Assembly: GCA_944381475.1 (NCBI GenBank)
Contig: CALWLH010000046.1
Coordinates: 1-44,614 of the forward strand
DNA length: 44,614 nt
Reading direction: 5' to 3'
Source: an uncultured Lachnospiraceae bacterium
GTDB lineage: Bacteria; Bacillota; Clostridia; Lachnospirales; Lachnospiraceae
Under the pieces are notes generated by a model, which made no database searches, was not told where the DNA came from, and saw only the letters and a program-made list of their open reading frames with translations. Made by a program: the position numbers and the translations under genes. Every line of letters starts with the position of its first letter. Position 1 is the stretch's first letter. Positions 28,589 through 37,430 of this stretch are shown here, in pieces.

Positions 28589-28613
28589 GGGGAAGGACGC
28601 ACCGCCCTTCCCC
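28589..28613 (-). terminator. Intrinsic terminator of pyk
   Basis: On the minus strand GGGGAAGG and CCTTCCCC form an 8-bp stem with a 9-nt loop, followed by TGTTTTCCCTGTTTT. It lies 10 nt past the pyk stop codon. Confidence 0.8.
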
Positions 28614-28622
28614 AAAAACAAA

Positions 28623-30038
28623 CTAGATTTTCTGGAGCTTCATGACATTGGTTTCCTTCTGGGCCAAGCCGGAGCTGGAGGTGATAATCACCACATCCCC
28701 CTCCTTCACCAGGCCGGTGGCCTTGGCGGAGTCAATGGCAGAGGAAAAAAGCTCATCCATAGAAAACTTCTCCTCCGCCTTCACCGGGCACACATTCCAT
28801 GCCAGGTTTAACTGGCGCAGCGCTCTGTCATCGATGACCTCCGCAATGATGGGGCACTGGATATGATAGTGGGCCAGGGAGTCGATGGTGCGCCCGCTTC
28901 TGGAAACGGAGATAATCGCCTTTGCGCCGATCCTGAAGGATGCGGAGCATGCCGCATAGGAGATGGTGTTCATAAAGCCGGGTTTTTCCTCAAGGACATG
29001 GTTTCTGAAGCGCTCCTCGTAGTCGATACACTTTTCCGTCTGTTCTGCGATATCAGCCATGGTGTGGACGCTCTCGATGGGGTAGGCTCCTGCAGCGGAT
29101 TCGCCGGAGAGCATGATGGCTGTGGTTCCGTCATAGATGGCATTGGCAATATCGGAAACCTCCGCCCTGGTGGGTCTGGGATTGGTGATCATGGACTCCA
29201 GCATCTGGGTGGCGGTGATGACCATCTTGCCCTTGTTAAAGCACTTGCTGATCATCTCTTTCTGAATAGCAGGAAGCTCTGTAAAGGGGATCTCCACTCC
29301 CAGATCTCCTCTGGCAACCATCAGGCCGTCGCTGACCTCGATGATCTCATCCAGGTGATCCACGCCTCCGCGGTTCTCAATCTTTGAGATGATCTTGATA
29401 TCCTCACCGCCGTTTGCAGCCAGCACATCCCGCAGGATCTTTACGTCATCTGCACTTCTGACAAAGGAAGCTGCGATATAATCCACCTCCTGGGAGATGC
29501 CGAAAACAATATCCGCCCGGTCTGTCTCGCTGATATAAGGCATATTGATCATTACATTGGGCACATTGATGCTCTTGTGGTTGCTCAGCTTCCCGCCGTT
29601 CATCACCCGGCATACCACATCCTTGCCATCAATATGGTCCACCACCATGCCCACCCGGCCGTCATCTACCAGAATGCGGGTACCCTTGTTCACATTCTTC
29701 GCCAGATTTCCAAAGGTCAGACCTACGCCTTCTGCAGTTCCCACACGGTCATAGTCTGCAAACAGGGTAAAGAGCTGTCCCGCCTCCACGGTCACGCAGC
29801 CCTCCTCAAAGTCTCTCAGACGAATTTCCGGCCCCTTGGTGTCCAGCAAAATAGGAATATTTAAGCCCAGCTCCTTGCGGATTTTTTTTACACGATCCAT
29901 TCGCGCCTTCTGCTCCTCATGGGAGCCGTGGGAAAAATTCAATCTGGCACAGTCCATACCGGCAAGCATCAGCTCCCGGATCTTCTCGTCACTGTCTACT
30001 GCGGGTCCCAATGTGCAAACAATCTTTGTCTTTCTCAT
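28623..30038 (-). CDS. pyk: Pyruvate kinase
   Basis: Pyruvate kinase makes pyruvate and ATP from phosphoenolpyruvate and ADP in glycolysis. The 471 residues correspond to the short form without the extra C-terminal PEP-utiliser-like domain seen in many Bacilli. The N-terminus MRKTKIVCTLGPAVDS, the segment GMDCARLNFSHGSHEE, ILLDTKGPEIR, the metal-binding ISKIENRGG, ARGDLGVEIPF and the signature MVITATQMLESMI are all present. The C-terminal allosteric domain (from about 345) is complete. A terminator follows. The gene stands alone; the promoter in the 137-bp gap upstream is not clear. It works opposite to PckA (38902-40506) around the PEP node. Confidence 0.97.
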   Translation of the reverse strand: MRKTKIVCTLGPAVDSDEKIRELMLAGMDCARLNFSHGSHEEQKARMDRVKKIRKELGLNIPILLDTKGPEIRLRDFEEGCVTVEAGQLFTLFADYDRVGTAEGVGLTFGNLAKNVNKGTRILVDDGRVGMVVDHIDGKDVVCRVMNGGKLSNHKSINVPNVMINMPYISETDRADIVFGISQEVDYIAASFVRSADDVKILRDVLAANGGEDIKIISKIENRGGVDHLDEIIEVSDGLMVARGDLGVEIPFTELPAIQKEMISKCFNKGKMVITATQMLESMITNPRPTRAEVSDIANAIYDGTTAIMLSGESAAGAYPIESVHTMADIAEQTEKCIDYEERFRNHVLEEKPGFMNTISYAACSASFRIGAKAIISVSRSGRTIDSLAHYHIQCPIIAEVIDDRALRQLNLAWNVCPVKAEEKFSMDELFSSAIDSAKATGLVKEGDVVIITSSSGLAQKETNVMKLQKI

Positions 30039-30175
30039 ATAAGCCTCCAGTTTGTTTGGGACTGTTTCAATGCCCTATTCCAGCATTTTACAGTCGCTGT
30101 TTATTTATAATTAAGGCAAGCCTGCCTATATTTAACAATGCAAAGAGATGGATTATTCCGCCTGCTAAAGGCGGA

Positions 30176-32140
30176 TCACCCCTGTCTGCGCCTGCGCATC
30201 TTGTTTGCGTAGCCGCCTCCAATTCCCCTTAGCTCCGGCGGCATGGCGTGACAGCTGTCACATAGATTATAGGGATGGTTCCACACCAGACTGGCTCCGC
30301 ATCTCTTACATTTTTTACCATATTTCTTCAGATTATCCACTAAGATCTTACAAATCTCATCCGCCACCTCGGATTTGGTTTCCGCCAGCAGTTCTTGTTC
30401 AAAGGGGACGTCAAACCTGGTGCAGAACTGATAGTAGAGATCCAAAATCTTATAATAGGTTTCATAGTCATCCAGATTCTTGGGATTTCTCACAGGGAAC
30501 AGCAGCGAATCCTCTCCCTCCGTAAAATAGCTTACGCAATAGATCATCCACTGTCTGGTAACCTCCGGTGTTTCCGCAAAGGGAATGGTGATGCAGGCGT
30601 AGTAATCCTCGTTTGCAAGCGCCGGCAGCCGCTCATACAGCATCCGGAACAGCTCCACCTCCCGGCTTACATCCCGCCGCTCATAGATGCCGCTGACAGG
30701 AAGCGCGTTCCATGTAAGAAGGATATCGTCCAGCCGCTGCTCAATCCGTATGATCTCATCCGGTACGCCAAGATGTATAACAGGTATAGAAGGAATGCGC
30801 ATGTTTAACAGCCGCTCCACCATCTCCGGCTCCTCAGCGCTGGCCACATAGCCGATGTCATACATGCCCTTTCTGCCCGCTCTGCCGCCGATCTGCTTCA
30901 CCTCCGTGGCTTCCAGATCTCTAAAATCCACGCCGTCATACTTCGTGGTCTCCATGATGACGATACGTTTAATGGGAAGGTTCATGCCCATGCCGATGGC
31001 ATCTGTGGCCACCACCACCTCCGTGGTTCCCTCCACGAACATCCGCACCTGCTCCTTCCGTGACTGATAGGGAAGCGCTCCGTAGATTACGCTGACCTTC
31101 ACCCCGATGCCCTGGAGATAGGAAGCCAGAGCCAGCACCTTTCTCTTGGAAAAAACGATCAGGGCGTCCCCCTTTTGCAGGTCGCGCTCAACGTTGAAAA
31201 TTCCGGGCTGAAACTGAAGCTCTGTGTCCCGGACATGCTGGTGAACCTCATAGGTATCCTGGCATTCCTCAATCATCCTGATGATGATATCCTTTGCCTC
31301 CGGCGCCATGCACAAATGCACCTCCGGGCACATAATGCCAAGGATGGCCCTGGTCCAGGCATATCCCCGGTCTCTGTCATTGATCATCTGGCACTCATCA
31401 ATGACCGCGACATCGAATACCTCGTCTATATGAAGCTTCTCCACAGTACAGCTCATGACAGTGGCCCCGGGAACAATGTCCTCCTCCTCGCCTGTGGTCA
31501 TGGAGCACATGATATTTTCCATGAGAAAACGTTCCTGAACCTCCAGGGCCAGAAGTCTTAGGGGCGACAGATACACCCCGTGCCGGGCCTCCTTTAAGCG
31601 CTGCAGGGACTGATAGGTTTTTCCCGTATTGGTAGCTCCCACATGAAGAATAAAATGGCGCTTTAAACATCTTGCATCCGGGTAAGCATCGATGGGGTTA
31701 ACCGGCAGAAGCTTTTCAATCTCCTCCTGGGTCTTCTCCCCCACATAGCGTTCCCGGTAAATCTTTGTCAGGGACTGGATCAGGAGCAGCCGATCCATGC
31801 CCCGGTGGAAATGCAGCACATCCGCCGCCGTCACATTTCCGGTGCGCTCCAGATCAAACTCCTCCAGCTCCTGCTCTGCAAAATGCTCCAGCAATGCCTC
31901 CGCCGGATACTCTAAAAGCTCGTCCTGACGCCTCGCCGCATAGCGAAACAGCAGCACTCTCATATGGTCATGGAGCTGCGGGTCCCCATCGCTGTCCATA
32001 AAGGCTTTGATCTGCTCCCGGATACTTTCCTCCGAAGGGGCCTTCTTTCGTTTCTTGCGCTTTGGCAGGGTCAGCTTTCCCGCAGCCACCCGGTTAAAAA
32101 GCCTCATATAGGTTTTTGTCAAATACAAAAGCTCATCCAT
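30176..32140 (-). CDS. SUV3-like superfamily 2 RNA helicase with C-terminal zinc ribbon
   Basis: The 654 residues include a helicase core closer to mitochondrial SUV3 than to common bacterial DEAD-box enzymes. Walker A is VGATNTGKTYQSLQ near residue 170, followed by GVYLSPLRLLALEVQ, the motif II VIDECQMINDRDRGYAWTRA with DECQ in place of DEAD, IVFSKRKVLALAS, VVVATDAIGMGMNLP and QIGGRAGRKG. An N-terminal charged region (KRKKRKKA) may bind RNA. The C-terminus carries a four-cysteine ribbon, CKRCG ... CDSCH, near residues 617-637, and a basic tail. Family knowledge suggests unwinding of structured RNA with an exoribonuclease; that role in this organism is inference. The gene lies between the M29 aminopeptidase gene and pyk. 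Confidence 0.85.
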   Translation of the reverse strand: MDELLYLTKTYMRLFNRVAAGKLTLPKRKKRKKAPSEESIREQIKAFMDSDGDPQLHDHMRVLLFRYAARRQDELLEYPAEALLEHFAEQELEEFDLERTGNVTAADVLHFHRGMDRLLLIQSLTKIYRERYVGEKTQEEIEKLLPVNPIDAYPDARCLKRHFILHVGATNTGKTYQSLQRLKEARHGVYLSPLRLLALEVQERFLMENIMCSMTTGEEEDIVPGATVMSCTVEKLHIDEVFDVAVIDECQMINDRDRGYAWTRAILGIMCPEVHLCMAPEAKDIIIRMIEECQDTYEVHQHVRDTELQFQPGIFNVERDLQKGDALIVFSKRKVLALASYLQGIGVKVSVIYGALPYQSRKEQVRMFVEGTTEVVVATDAIGMGMNLPIKRIVIMETTKYDGVDFRDLEATEVKQIGGRAGRKGMYDIGYVASAEEPEMVERLLNMRIPSIPVIHLGVPDEIIRIEQRLDDILLTWNALPVSGIYERRDVSREVELFRMLYERLPALANEDYYACITIPFAETPEVTRQWMIYCVSYFTEGEDSLLFPVRNPKNLDDYETYYKILDLYYQFCTRFDVPFEQELLAETKSEVADEICKILVDNLKKYGKKCKRCGASLVWNHPYNLCDSCHAMPPELRGIGGGYANKMRRRRQG

Positions 32141-32248
32141 GATGTTCTCTCATCCTCTTTTCAGGGTTTATTTCCAAAAACCCGGTCCTCTCCGTCATAG
32201 CTCACAATCCCTCTGGTACGCGCCTAGCTGCCGCCAAGCTCCAATCCT

Positions 32249-33505
32249 TTATTCATTCTTTGCCCAGGTTCCGTTTTCAAAGACGGGAACCTCCCTGCCA
32301 TCCTTTGTGATTCCGGTAATCTGCAGATCCTCCGCTCCCACCATAAAATCCGCGTGGATCATGGAGTCGTTGATACCGACCCTAATGGTTTCCTCCTGGG
32401 TCATATTTTCAAAATTCTCCAGCACATTCGTAAAGCCGCGGCCAAGGGCTACATGACAGCTGGCATTTTCATCAAAAAGCGTATTGTAAAACAGGATTCC
32501 GCTCCGGTTGATGGGGGATTCCTTCGGAACAAGGGCAACCTCTCCCAGATAGCCCGCTGTCTCGTCCATCTGAATCATCTCTTTTAACAGCTCCTCCCCC
32601 TTCTCGGCGTGAACCTCCACGGCCCTTCCCTCATGAAAGCGGATGGAGAAATTTTCGATGAGCTGGCCTTGGTAGGACAGGGGCTTTGTGGACACCAGAA
32701 CCCCCTCTGCCTGTCCCTTCATGGGAGAGGTAAAAATTTCCTCTGTGGGCATGTTTGGATTATAAAATATATTCTGCAGAGAGTATTCTCCGCCTCCCAT
32801 CCACTGGGCTGTGGGAATCAGCCCCACCTCAAAGTCTGTTCCGTTGGAGCTCTTATAGCGCAGGCGCTCAAAGCCCATGGTATTCAGCCACTGACATTTC
32901 TCTGTGAAGCGCTTATTGTGTTCCTCCCATGCCCCAATGGGGTCGCAGGACAGGGCTGCCTCCTGGGAGCCGTCTCCCATATGGATGCAGGAGAGGATGG
33001 CCGCCCAGAGCTTTTCCACCGCCTCCTCTGCGGAGGCCTCCGGAAACAGCTTTTTTGCCCATTTTTCACCGGCTGCCGCCACGATCACCCACTGATACTT
33101 GTTCTCCATGGCGTCCCGGTAGGGCTTTAATATGGGGAAGCGTCTTTTTCTGACCTCCGCCATCTTCTTTGCGTCCACGCCCTTTAAGGCATCCGGGTCA
33201 TCGGACATAATATGAATCATGCAGGGCAGCTCCTCCGCCTGCTGCTTCTGCTTCGCCTCCTGCCAGGGGTATACCGTGGACATCTCGTCCACATCCCCAT
33301 ACTGATAGTGAAGCCGGTCGATCTGGCTGTTCTGCCACTCTACGCGCACGCTTAAGGCGCCGGCCTTGTAGGCCTCCTCCACCACATAACCCGCCAGTTC
33401 CGCCTGATCCGTGTCAACCACAACAATGCATTTCTGCCCCGGCTGTACATTCACCCCGGTGCGGACAATTAAATTCGCATATTTTTTTAAGATTTCCTTA
33501 TTCAT
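32249..33505 (-). CDS. Aminopeptidase, M29 family (AmpS/PepS-type)
   Basis: M29 enzymes are cytoplasmic dimeric metallo-aminopeptidases with broad specificity. The 418-residue length is normal. The N-terminal LKKYANLIVRTGVNVQPGQK segment is characteristic. The metal-binding C-terminal residues are visible: Glu in GYLGEVALVP, His in NASCHVALG, and the His-x-Asp of DSMIHADFMVG. It ends 109 nt before the start of the SUV3-like gene on the same strand, and AAGGAAG lies before the ATG. It probably recycles short peptides. No oligopeptide transporter is adjacent. Confidence 0.93.
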   Translation of the reverse strand: MNKEILKKYANLIVRTGVNVQPGQKCIVVVDTDQAELAGYVVEEAYKAGALSVRVEWQNSQIDRLHYQYGDVDEMSTVYPWQEAKQKQQAEELPCMIHIMSDDPDALKGVDAKKMAEVRKRRFPILKPYRDAMENKYQWVIVAAAGEKWAKKLFPEASAEEAVEKLWAAILSCIHMGDGSQEAALSCDPIGAWEEHNKRFTEKCQWLNTMGFERLRYKSSNGTDFEVGLIPTAQWMGGGEYSLQNIFYNPNMPTEEIFTSPMKGQAEGVLVSTKPLSYQGQLIENFSIRFHEGRAVEVHAEKGEELLKEMIQMDETAGYLGEVALVPKESPINRSGILFYNTLFDENASCHVALGRGFTNVLENFENMTQEETIRVGINDSMIHADFMVGAEDLQITGITKDGREVPVFENGTWAKNE

Positions 33506-33585
33506 AGCTTTGTCTCTTCCTTTCTAATACTTCCTGATTTATCTCCCCTTGAGCCGGTTCCTGAAAGGCTCCTATCTAAGCGCAT

Positions 33586-34056
33586 TTATCCTTTCTGTTT
33601 CTTGCTTTTCTTCCTCAGTCCGCCGCCTGCGAGGAAGCAGATCAGATGTCCTCCGAAACGAAATGCCGCAGCCCAGGAAATATATAAAAGCATCGTTCTG
33701 GTCAGGTACATCAGAAATTCCGCATTTTCACTCAGGCGGTTGGAATACCAGTAGGTATAGGTCACCAATGTCAGCACCGCCCAGCACGCGATGGGAATCA
33801 GGTATACCCCTATCCCAAAGAGGTACCACTTCATGTCCCATCGTTTGCGCATCAGATATTCTATCAGGCCGAAAAATGCCCAGATTACCCCGCCAATCAC
33901 CGCCGCCATAAAAAAGCTGGCCATATTGCGCTTATTAAACACCAGGGCATCCAGCACTGAAAGGAGGGCAAAAATAAAAAGCACCTCCCCAATCATGCTG
34001 ATTATCGGCGAAACAATGAAAAACGGAACCTTTTTCAAGGGCTTTAGCTGCTTCAT
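33586..34056 (-). CDS. Small polytopic membrane protein, unknown function
   Basis: I do not recognise a family. The 156 residues contain four hydrophobic segments (about 10-33, 46-65, 76-98 and 115-142) and a basic C-terminus (RKKSKKQKG) expected to be cytoplasmic. A promoter lies at 34100-34128 and GAAAGGA precedes the ATG by 6-7 nt. The gap to the aminopeptidase gene is about 80 nt with no clear terminator, so the two could share a transcript. Confidence 0.7.
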   Translation of the reverse strand: MKQLKPLKKVPFFIVSPIISMIGEVLFIFALLSVLDALVFNKRNMASFFMAAVIGGVIWAFFGLIEYLMRKRWDMKWYLFGIGVYLIPIACWAVLTLVTYTYWYSNRLSENAEFLMYLTRTMLLYISWAAAFRFGGHLICFLAGGGLRKKSKKQKG

Positions 34057-34099
34057 ATTCCTGTCCTTTCTTCATTCAGGCTAAAAATTCACCCATCCT

Positions 34100-34128
34100 A
34101 TAATAGGACATTTCTCAGAATTTCGCAA
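34100..34128 (-). promoter_or_regulatory. Promoter for the 156-residue membrane protein gene
   Basis: Minus-strand TTGCGA and TATTAT with a 17-bp spacer, about 44 bp before the ATG. Confidence 0.7.
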
Positions 34129-34173
34129 GCATATTTATGTAAAAGCTGAGAAATATATTGGGATTTTTTGTTC

Positions 34174-34202
34174 TTGCCAATCCTGGACAAGCATGCTAGA
34201 CT
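34174..34202 (+). promoter_or_regulatory. Promoter for the HPr-kinase-like gene
   Basis: TTGCCA and TAGACT with a 17-bp spacer. The leader of about 65 nt contains the hairpin at 34221-34238 and an AAAGAAAGG too far from the annotated ATG to serve it well. Confidence 0.55.
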
Positions 34203-34220
34203 GAACAAAGTAAACAAAAA

Positions 34221-34238
34221 CTCCTGCCGCCTCAGGAG
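34221..34238 (-). terminator. Small hairpin with T-run on the minus strand, in the leader of the HPr-kinase-like gene
   Basis: CTCCTG and CAGGAG form a 6-bp stem with a 6-nt loop. Read on the minus strand it is followed by TTTTTGTTTAC, terminator-like, although no minus-strand gene lies directly upstream. On the plus strand it sits in the leader of the next gene. Confidence 0.45.
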
Positions 34239-34274
34239 TCTGAAAAAAGAAAGGTATACTGTAAATACGGTATA

Positions 34275-35000
34275 ATGCGTGTCTTAACCATGAAGCATGT
34301 ATATAAAATCTGCGGTCTGTATGTGGAATGTGATTTCCACTATCATGTCATGATCCGGCGTTCCGAGAAATATCTGTGCAGCCAGGAGCATACGCCTCAA
34401 ATCATTATTCCCTATTTTGAGGAGCATATCCGCAAAATGACCCAGGACAATCCCCATCTCTCCGCGGAAGAATGCGAGATCATCCTTACCACTACCTTCT
34501 TTTACCGAATGCTGCTGGATTTTGACGGATTTATGCTTCATTCCTCCGCCGTTGTGGTAGATGACAGGGCCTACCTGTTTTCTGCTCCCAGCGGTACAGG
34601 AAAATCCACCCATACAGAACAGTGGCTGAAGCTGTTCGGCCAGAAAGCCTACATATTAAACGACGACAAGCCGGCCATCCTCCTGCGGGATGGAGCTGTT
34701 TTTGCCGGAGGAAGCCCCTGGAGCGGCAAATCCGACCTGAACAAAAACGCCCTTGTTCCTCTTCAGGGCATCTGCATCCTTTCCCGCTCTGAAACCAACT
34801 GGATCAAGCCCCTGCCCCAGATGCAGGCCATCTACCATTTGCTGAACCAAACCCTGCGACCAAAGGAGCCGGAACAGATGGAAAAGCTCATGAGCCTTTT
34901 GGATTCCTGCCTGCAAAGGGTGCCGGTTTGGCAGATGGGCTGCAATATATCTACCGATGCGGCCAAATGTGCCTACGAGGCCATGTCCCCCCGCAGATAA
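34275..35000 (+). CDS. HPr kinase-like P-loop protein (orphan)
   Basis: The 241-residue protein has a PEPCK/HprK-type P-loop, SAPSGTGKSTHTEQW, near residue 104, preceded by GFMLHSSAVVVDD and followed by YILNDDKPAILL and GSPWSGKSDLN. This is the pattern of the HPr-kinase catalytic-domain relatives that accompany some peptide-modification clusters. The N-terminal HprK regulatory domain is missing, so it is not a classical HPr kinase. No RiPP precursor, PqqD-like or radical SAM gene is nearby. The start is uncertain: ATGs at 34275 and 34290 lack a properly spaced ribosome binding site, and the frame is open upstream. It converges on a terminator at 35039-35065. The substrate is unknown. Confidence 0.8.
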   Translation: MRVLTMKHVYKICGLYVECDFHYHVMIRRSEKYLCSQEHTPQIIIPYFEEHIRKMTQDNPHLSAEECEIILTTTFFYRMLLDFDGFMLHSSAVVVDDRAYLFSAPSGTGKSTHTEQWLKLFGQKAYILNDDKPAILLRDGAVFAGGSPWSGKSDLNKNALVPLQGICILSRSETNWIKPLPQMQAIYHLLNQTLRPKEPEQMEKLMSLLDSCLQRVPVWQMGCNISTDAAKCAYEAMSPRR

Positions 35001-35038
35001 AATGCCCGGATCTCCAGGCTGTCAGAAATAATAAAAAA

Positions 35039-35065
35039 CACACAGCTGCATTTCGCAGCTGTGTG
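35039..35065. terminator. Intrinsic terminator between convergent genes
   Basis: CACACAGCTGC and GCAGCTGTGTG form a perfect 11-bp stem with a 5-nt loop. On the minus strand it is followed by TTTTTTATTATTTC, a clear terminator for the ABC cassette. On the plus strand it may also stop the HPr-kinase-like transcript. Confidence 0.82.
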
Positions 35066-35078
35066 GCGTGACTTTTAA

Positions 35079-35189
35079 TTACCCTGAAAGTCCCGCGCCG
35101 GATAGGCGGCATCAATCCAGGTATGCCAAGCGCGCCCGCCGATCTTTCACGGTACGGTGGTATGTCCGGCCACCGGGCGCATGAAGGTT
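35079..35189 (-). repeat. Structured intergenic repeat, copy 2 (inverted relative to copy 1)
   Basis: The minus strand reads AACCTTCATGCGCC at 35189 down to TTTCAGGGTAA near 35079 and matches 2876-2987 at roughly 90% by eye. It again begins within the TAA stop codon of the gene before it. The GGCAT/ATGCC hairpin is conserved. Unlike copy 1 there is only one unit. Confidence 0.85.
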
Positions 35190-35968
35190 TATTCTGTATA
35201 CTCCAACCAGTCTCCAACACTCAAATCATAGGCATCCAGGATTTCGTGTTTAATTTCTAACAGCGCATCCAGCGTAGTCTGATTATAGGCAAAAAACTCT
35301 ATCTCCTTCCAGTTATCGCAGGTGCCGTCTTCATTTAACAGTAAAGTCATATCCTTCGTAATATTTAACTGATTAAACAGAGAATAGACTGTTCTGTATT
35401 TCAGGGCAGCGCCACAGTAATCCTCAAGCTCCTCCATATTTTCCATAGCTTCGCAAAAAACAAGATACTGATTTCCGGGCAGCATGATATTTTTCCAGCA
35501 GGAGCCCATATTAATCACAGAACCGTCCTCGGAAATACTTAAGCCAAACATGGAATAAAGCTCAATATACTCTCCTTCTATACTGTCTCCCTGCAGAACC
35601 TTGATCACTCTTACAGACTGAGCTATGGTAGAGCCTCTCTGAAATGCAGTCTCCTCCTCCTCTATTTCCTTGTCCTCCATCTCCACCACAAAGACCTGAA
35701 GATCGTGATGGACGTATGCTCCCTGGCTGCTGACAGAGGTCTTAAAATAGTCCTTGTCAGACAATAAATTGTCTGCTGTCTCGCCGTTATCATCAACCCC
35801 ATCCACAGCTCTCACGGAAACACCCGAACAATACGAAAGGTATTCCTCCACCGTCCGTATACCTCTAAGTCCCGCATCCGTCACAGCAGTCCTGCAGATC
35901 AAAGAGATGATAAAGGTTAGAGCAATTAGTCCTGCGCCAGAAAATGCCATTATCTTCCATGCTTTCAT
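35189..35968 (-). CDS. Membrane-anchored extracellular protein of the ABC cassette, unknown function
   Basis: I do not recognise a family. The 259 residues start with one membrane segment (about residues 7-25, without a convincing lipobox), followed by an acidic extracellular part with Glu-rich patches such as DKEIEEEET. Its ATG overlaps the ATPase stop codon by 4 nt, so translation is coupled and the product most probably works with the ABC subunits, perhaps as an accessory or substrate-binding subunit. The repeat copy begins inside its stop codon. Confidence 0.75.
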   Translation of the reverse strand: MKAWKIMAFSGAGLIALTFIISLICRTAVTDAGLRGIRTVEEYLSYCSGVSVRAVDGVDDNGETADNLLSDKDYFKTSVSSQGAYVHHDLQVFVVEMEDKEIEEEETAFQRGSTIAQSVRVIKVLQGDSIEGEYIELYSMFGLSISEDGSVINMGSCWKNIMLPGNQYLVFCEAMENMEELEDYCGAALKYRTVYSLFNQLNITKDMTLLLNEDGTCDNWKEIEFFAYNQTTLDALLEIKHEILDAYDLSVGDWLEYTE

Positions 35969-36597
35969 TCCTGCACCCTCACCTTTCCATCAGAAATCTC
36001 ATATATCTGGTCGCAAAGCTCGCTGATGACATTTTTATCATGGGACACCAGCAGGGTAATGCCCTCATTTTTCCGCTCCATTATCAGATTCTGAATTTTT
36101 TTACACCCCTCCTCATCAAGGGCATTGGTGGGCTCGTCTAAAAGCAGCAGCTGGGGATGCTCCAAAAAGGCCTGGGCTAAGGCAAGCTTTTGCTTCATGC
36201 CCAATGAGTAGCTACTGACCTTTCGCTTATCCATTGGGTCAAGTCCCACGCTCCTCATGATATCCCAGACCTGATTATCCGCAGTATCAGAGCGCAGATT
36301 TCCCAGATACATCAGATTTTCAAAGCCTGTCAGCTGGCCATACAATGTGGTATTTTCCAAAACCAAACCCACGGTCACCTGCTTCAAATCCATTCTGTCA
36401 TAGGAAATATTGTCAATTTTAATCTTGCCGCCATCCAGGTGCAAAAGCCCTGCCAAAACTCTTAGGAGCATTGTTTTTCCAGAGCCGTTTTCACCTACCA
36501 ATCCGTAGACCTTCCCTGTCTCCATTTTCATATTCACACAATCCAGCACCAGCTTTTTCTTGATGCTTTTTGTGGCATTGATTAACTCTATCTCCAT
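35965..36597 (-). CDS. ABC transporter ATP-binding protein
   Basis: This is a single nucleotide-binding domain of 210 residues. Walker A is GLVGENGSGKTMLL, the signature loop is SSYSLGMKQKLALAQA (SLGMK instead of the usual LSGGQ), Walker B is LLLLDEPTNALDEEG and the switch histidine is in LLVSHDK. The start at 36597 is supported by GAGGAG 5 nt upstream; a longer frame from 36618 lacks a site. The degenerate signature and the DEPTNALD wording match ABC-2-type or bacteriocin-immunity-type exporters. It follows the second membrane subunit by 13 nt and overlaps the next gene by 4 nt. Confidence 0.93.
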   Translation of the reverse strand: MEIELINATKSIKKKLVLDCVNMKMETGKVYGLVGENGSGKTMLLRVLAGLLHLDGGKIKIDNISYDRMDLKQVTVGLVLENTTLYGQLTGFENLMYLGNLRSDTADNQVWDIMRSVGLDPMDKRKVSSYSLGMKQKLALAQAFLEHPQLLLLDEPTNALDEEGCKKIQNLIMERKNEGITLLVSHDKNVISELCDQIYEISDGKVRVQE

Positions 36598-36610
36598 ATC
36601 TTCTCCTCTC

Positions 36611-37417
36611 TCACACATTTTCCCTGTCCTTCAAGCCGATATCCCAGCGGTCAACCCGAAGGAGCGCTGCCGCAATCATGGCCAAACAGTAAATCAGCAA
36701 AACAGACAGCGAAATCAATGTATCCCTGTTTAGCCTCCAAAAATCTCCTAAGCTTTTTAACTCCTCCGTCCAATTCACAATTGTAATCTCCGTTGGCAGA
36801 AAATAAGCGGCAGGATACCAGTGCTCTATGGAACTGCTGACTATGAAGCTCAGCAGCAAAAGCACATACACCGCTATAAAGCTGAATACGCTTCCAATTT
36901 TCATGGAAAGAAGATTCACGCCATAGGTGATAAAAAAATTGAACACTGAAATTGAAACGAAAACCAGGAAGAACAATGCGAAGGTTCTGACAGAAACCGG
37001 CATACGGCAATATATGGACGCTAAAATGTATGGCACTCCAACCTGCAAAAGCCCCCAAAGGCAGCTTATAAAAAACAGATGCAGGCTGGACTTAAAAAGC
37101 CACCCTTTACGGCTTGGCTGGCGAACAAAATAGTAGACCCCTCGGATATCCGCCTGACGGTATAAATAGGTTCCAAACAGTATTGAAAAAACGATACTTT
37201 CTGATATGCCAAACATGGATGCCGTCCAGTTTGTATCCACCTGCATAATACGTCCATATACAAGCTGCTGAAATACAGAAAAAAAGGAGTCGTCACCGCC
37301 AGTATCAATATGAAATATCCAGCCTGTCAGAAACGTCAGGTTCCAAATCACAAATACAAGGAAGAATACTCCTATCATAAAAAGAAGCTGATTACCATTT
37401 CCTTTTCTTTTTTTCAT
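36611..37417 (-). CDS. ABC cassette membrane subunit 2
   Basis: The 268 residues contain about six hydrophobic segments: residues 11-33, 72-88, 110-133, 142-165, 172-193 and 235-256. A large outside loop with WIFHIDTGGDD follows the first segment, the layout of an ABC-2-type permease. There is no strong family match that I can name. It begins 13 nt after subunit 1 and ends 13 nt before the ATPase gene, so it is the expected partner of that ATPase. Confidence 0.8.
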   Translation of the reverse strand: MKKRKGNGNQLLFMIGVFFLVFVIWNLTFLTGWIFHIDTGGDDSFFSVFQQLVYGRIMQVDTNWTASMFGISESIVFSILFGTYLYRQADIRGVYYFVRQPSRKGWLFKSSLHLFFISCLWGLLQVGVPYILASIYCRMPVSVRTFALFFLVFVSISVFNFFITYGVNLLSMKIGSVFSFIAVYVLLLLSFIVSSSIEHWYPAAYFLPTEITIVNWTEELKSLGDFWRLNRDTLISLSVLLIYCLAMIAAALLRVDRWDIGLKDRENV

Positions 37418-37430
37418 ATGATACCCTTCC

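Noticed and set aside
30148-30180. CCGCC/GGCGG hairpin at the end of the SUV3-like gene as a terminator
   Set aside because: The stem is only about 6 bp and has no T-run on the minus strand.
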